In this document: positions 6,355-6,634 of the stretch, in pieces | How the letters are laid out: every line of letters begins with the position of its first letter | How positions within the stretch are numbered: position 1 is the first letter of the stretch | Assembly (NCBI GenBank): GCA_023261605.1 | Contig: JAHFOP010000052.1 | Span: 1 to 6,634 of the forward strand | DNA: 6,634 bases | Reading direction: 5' to 3' | DNA from: Candidatus Moraniibacteriota bacterium | Lineage (GTDB): Bacteria > Patescibacteriota > Minisyncoccia > Moranbacterales > UBA2206 | The notes under the pieces: model-generated | The model's input: the letters and a program-made list of their open reading frames with translations, nothing else | Told to the model about the DNA's origin: nothing | Database searches by the model: none | Made by a program: the position numbers and the translations under genes

Positions 6355-6634
6355 TCAAATTATAGCAGACTTTTTGCTTTTTAAAAGGAAAGTTGCTTCC
6401 TGTTTCAAAATTTTCACCAACCCTTTTTCCGCGTCCACCTCCACTAAATCGCCATCCTGCAAAACTCTCGTCGCAATTTTAGTGCCTGTGATGCAAGAGA
6501 TGCCCAGTTCGCGTGAAACAATGGCCGCGTGCGAAGTCAGTCCACCAGTGTCGGTTATCACGGCTGCAGATTTTTTCATGATGAAAATGTATTCCGGACT
6601 GGTCATCGGCGCAACCAGAATGTCGCCATATTTA
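6355..6634 (-). CDS. PEP-utilising enzyme mobile (phosphohistidine swivel) domain protein, C-terminal end (runs off the right edge)
   Basis: The frame is open from the window edge (K-Y-G-D-I-L-V-A-P before the first Met, codon 6604-6606), so that Met is internal and the true start is outside. The visible part is most of a swivel domain: M-T-S-P-E-Y, T-G-G-L-T-S-H-A-A-I-V-S-R-E-L-G-I-S-C-I-T-G-T-K, and D-G-D-L-V-E-V-D-A-E-K-G. The phospho-acceptor His codon is at 6529-6531. It then adds a short basic/hydrophobic tail (K-Q-E-A-T-F-L-L-K-S-K-K-S-A-I-I) not seen in the other copies, and stops with TGA at 6355-6357. The closest relative in the window is the 482-residue gene at the other end of the array. 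Whether an ATP-grasp domain lies upstream cannot be seen, so this is the one copy that could still be part of a complete PEP synthase-like enzyme. Confidence 0.85.
   Translation of the reverse strand, partial: KYGDILVAPMTSPEYIFIMKKSAAVITDTGGLTSHAAIVSRELGISCITGTKIATRVLQDGDLVEVDAEKGLVKILKQEATFLLKSKKSAII
6359..6367 (-). promoter_or_regulatory. Possible extended -10 promoter for the histidine phosphatase-like gene
   Basis: Read on the minus strand the bases are TGCTATAAT: a perfect TATAAT (6359-6364) with the TGn extension. No good -35 hexamer sits 16 to 18 bases upstream (the bases there are T-rich), which is tolerable for an extended -10. It lies inside the last codons of the partial swivel gene. 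Transcription would start near 6352, giving a leader of about 20 bases to the ATG at 6331. This would be an internal operon promoter. AT-rich DNA makes chance matches common, so it is only a candidate. Confidence 0.4.

Noticed and set aside
1747..6358. Apparent low-GC block between GC-richer ends, suggesting a transferred island.
   Set aside because: Comparing like with like, swivel-coding segments are about 50% GC in every copy sampled, and helical segments are lower in all of them. The contrast follows domain content.
1..6634. Mobile element, CRISPR array, tRNA or rRNA.
   Set aside because: I saw no transposase or integrase motifs, no regularly spaced direct repeats, and no room between genes for an RNA gene; the only repeated DNA is the paralogous swivel-coding segments.

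Overview
All seven or eight recognisable genes lie on the minus strand, so the window is read from right to left. They are tightly packed (spacers of about 2 to 23 bases), and no stretch over 300 bases lacks a gene. Small genes, short AT-rich spacers, starts without Shine-Dalgarno sequences, and an expanded set of single-swivel PEP-utiliser proteins suggest a Patescibacteria/CPR-type bacterium with code 11. That assignment is an inference from gene style; there is no marker gene here to prove it.

Layout in transcription order: (1) the C-terminal end of a phosphohistidine swivel-domain protein (PEP-utilising enzyme mobile domain), cut by the right edge; (2) a long, insertion-bearing histidine phosphatase-like protein, possibly with its own extended -10 promoter over the end of gene 1; (3) a 499-residue swivel-domain protein; (4) a HAD-IA phosphatase-like protein; (5) a 502-residue swivel-domain protein; (6) a 482-residue swivel-domain protein; (7) a 55-residue membrane protein; (8) the start of another small membrane protein with a glycine zipper, cut by the left edge.

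The striking content is four swivel-domain paralogues in one apparent operon. Each complete copy pairs a divergent, mostly helical N-terminal region of about 375 to 400 residues with a conserved C-terminal swivel domain carrying the G-G-x-[TAS]-[CS]-H-A-A-I-V active-site histidine. None has the ATP-grasp (PEP/pyruvate-binding) domain or the C-terminal PEP-binding barrel of PEP synthase or pyruvate phosphate dikinase. The arrangement recalls the last two domains of rifampin phosphotransferase (helical substrate-binding part plus His swivel). The proteins could be phospho-carriers or substrate-specific halves of split phosphotransferases, with the ATP-using half encoded elsewhere. Two phosphatase-like genes interleaved with them suggest a set of phosphoryl-transfer and removal activities. 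The substrates cannot be read from the sequence, and the system idea is a hypothesis.
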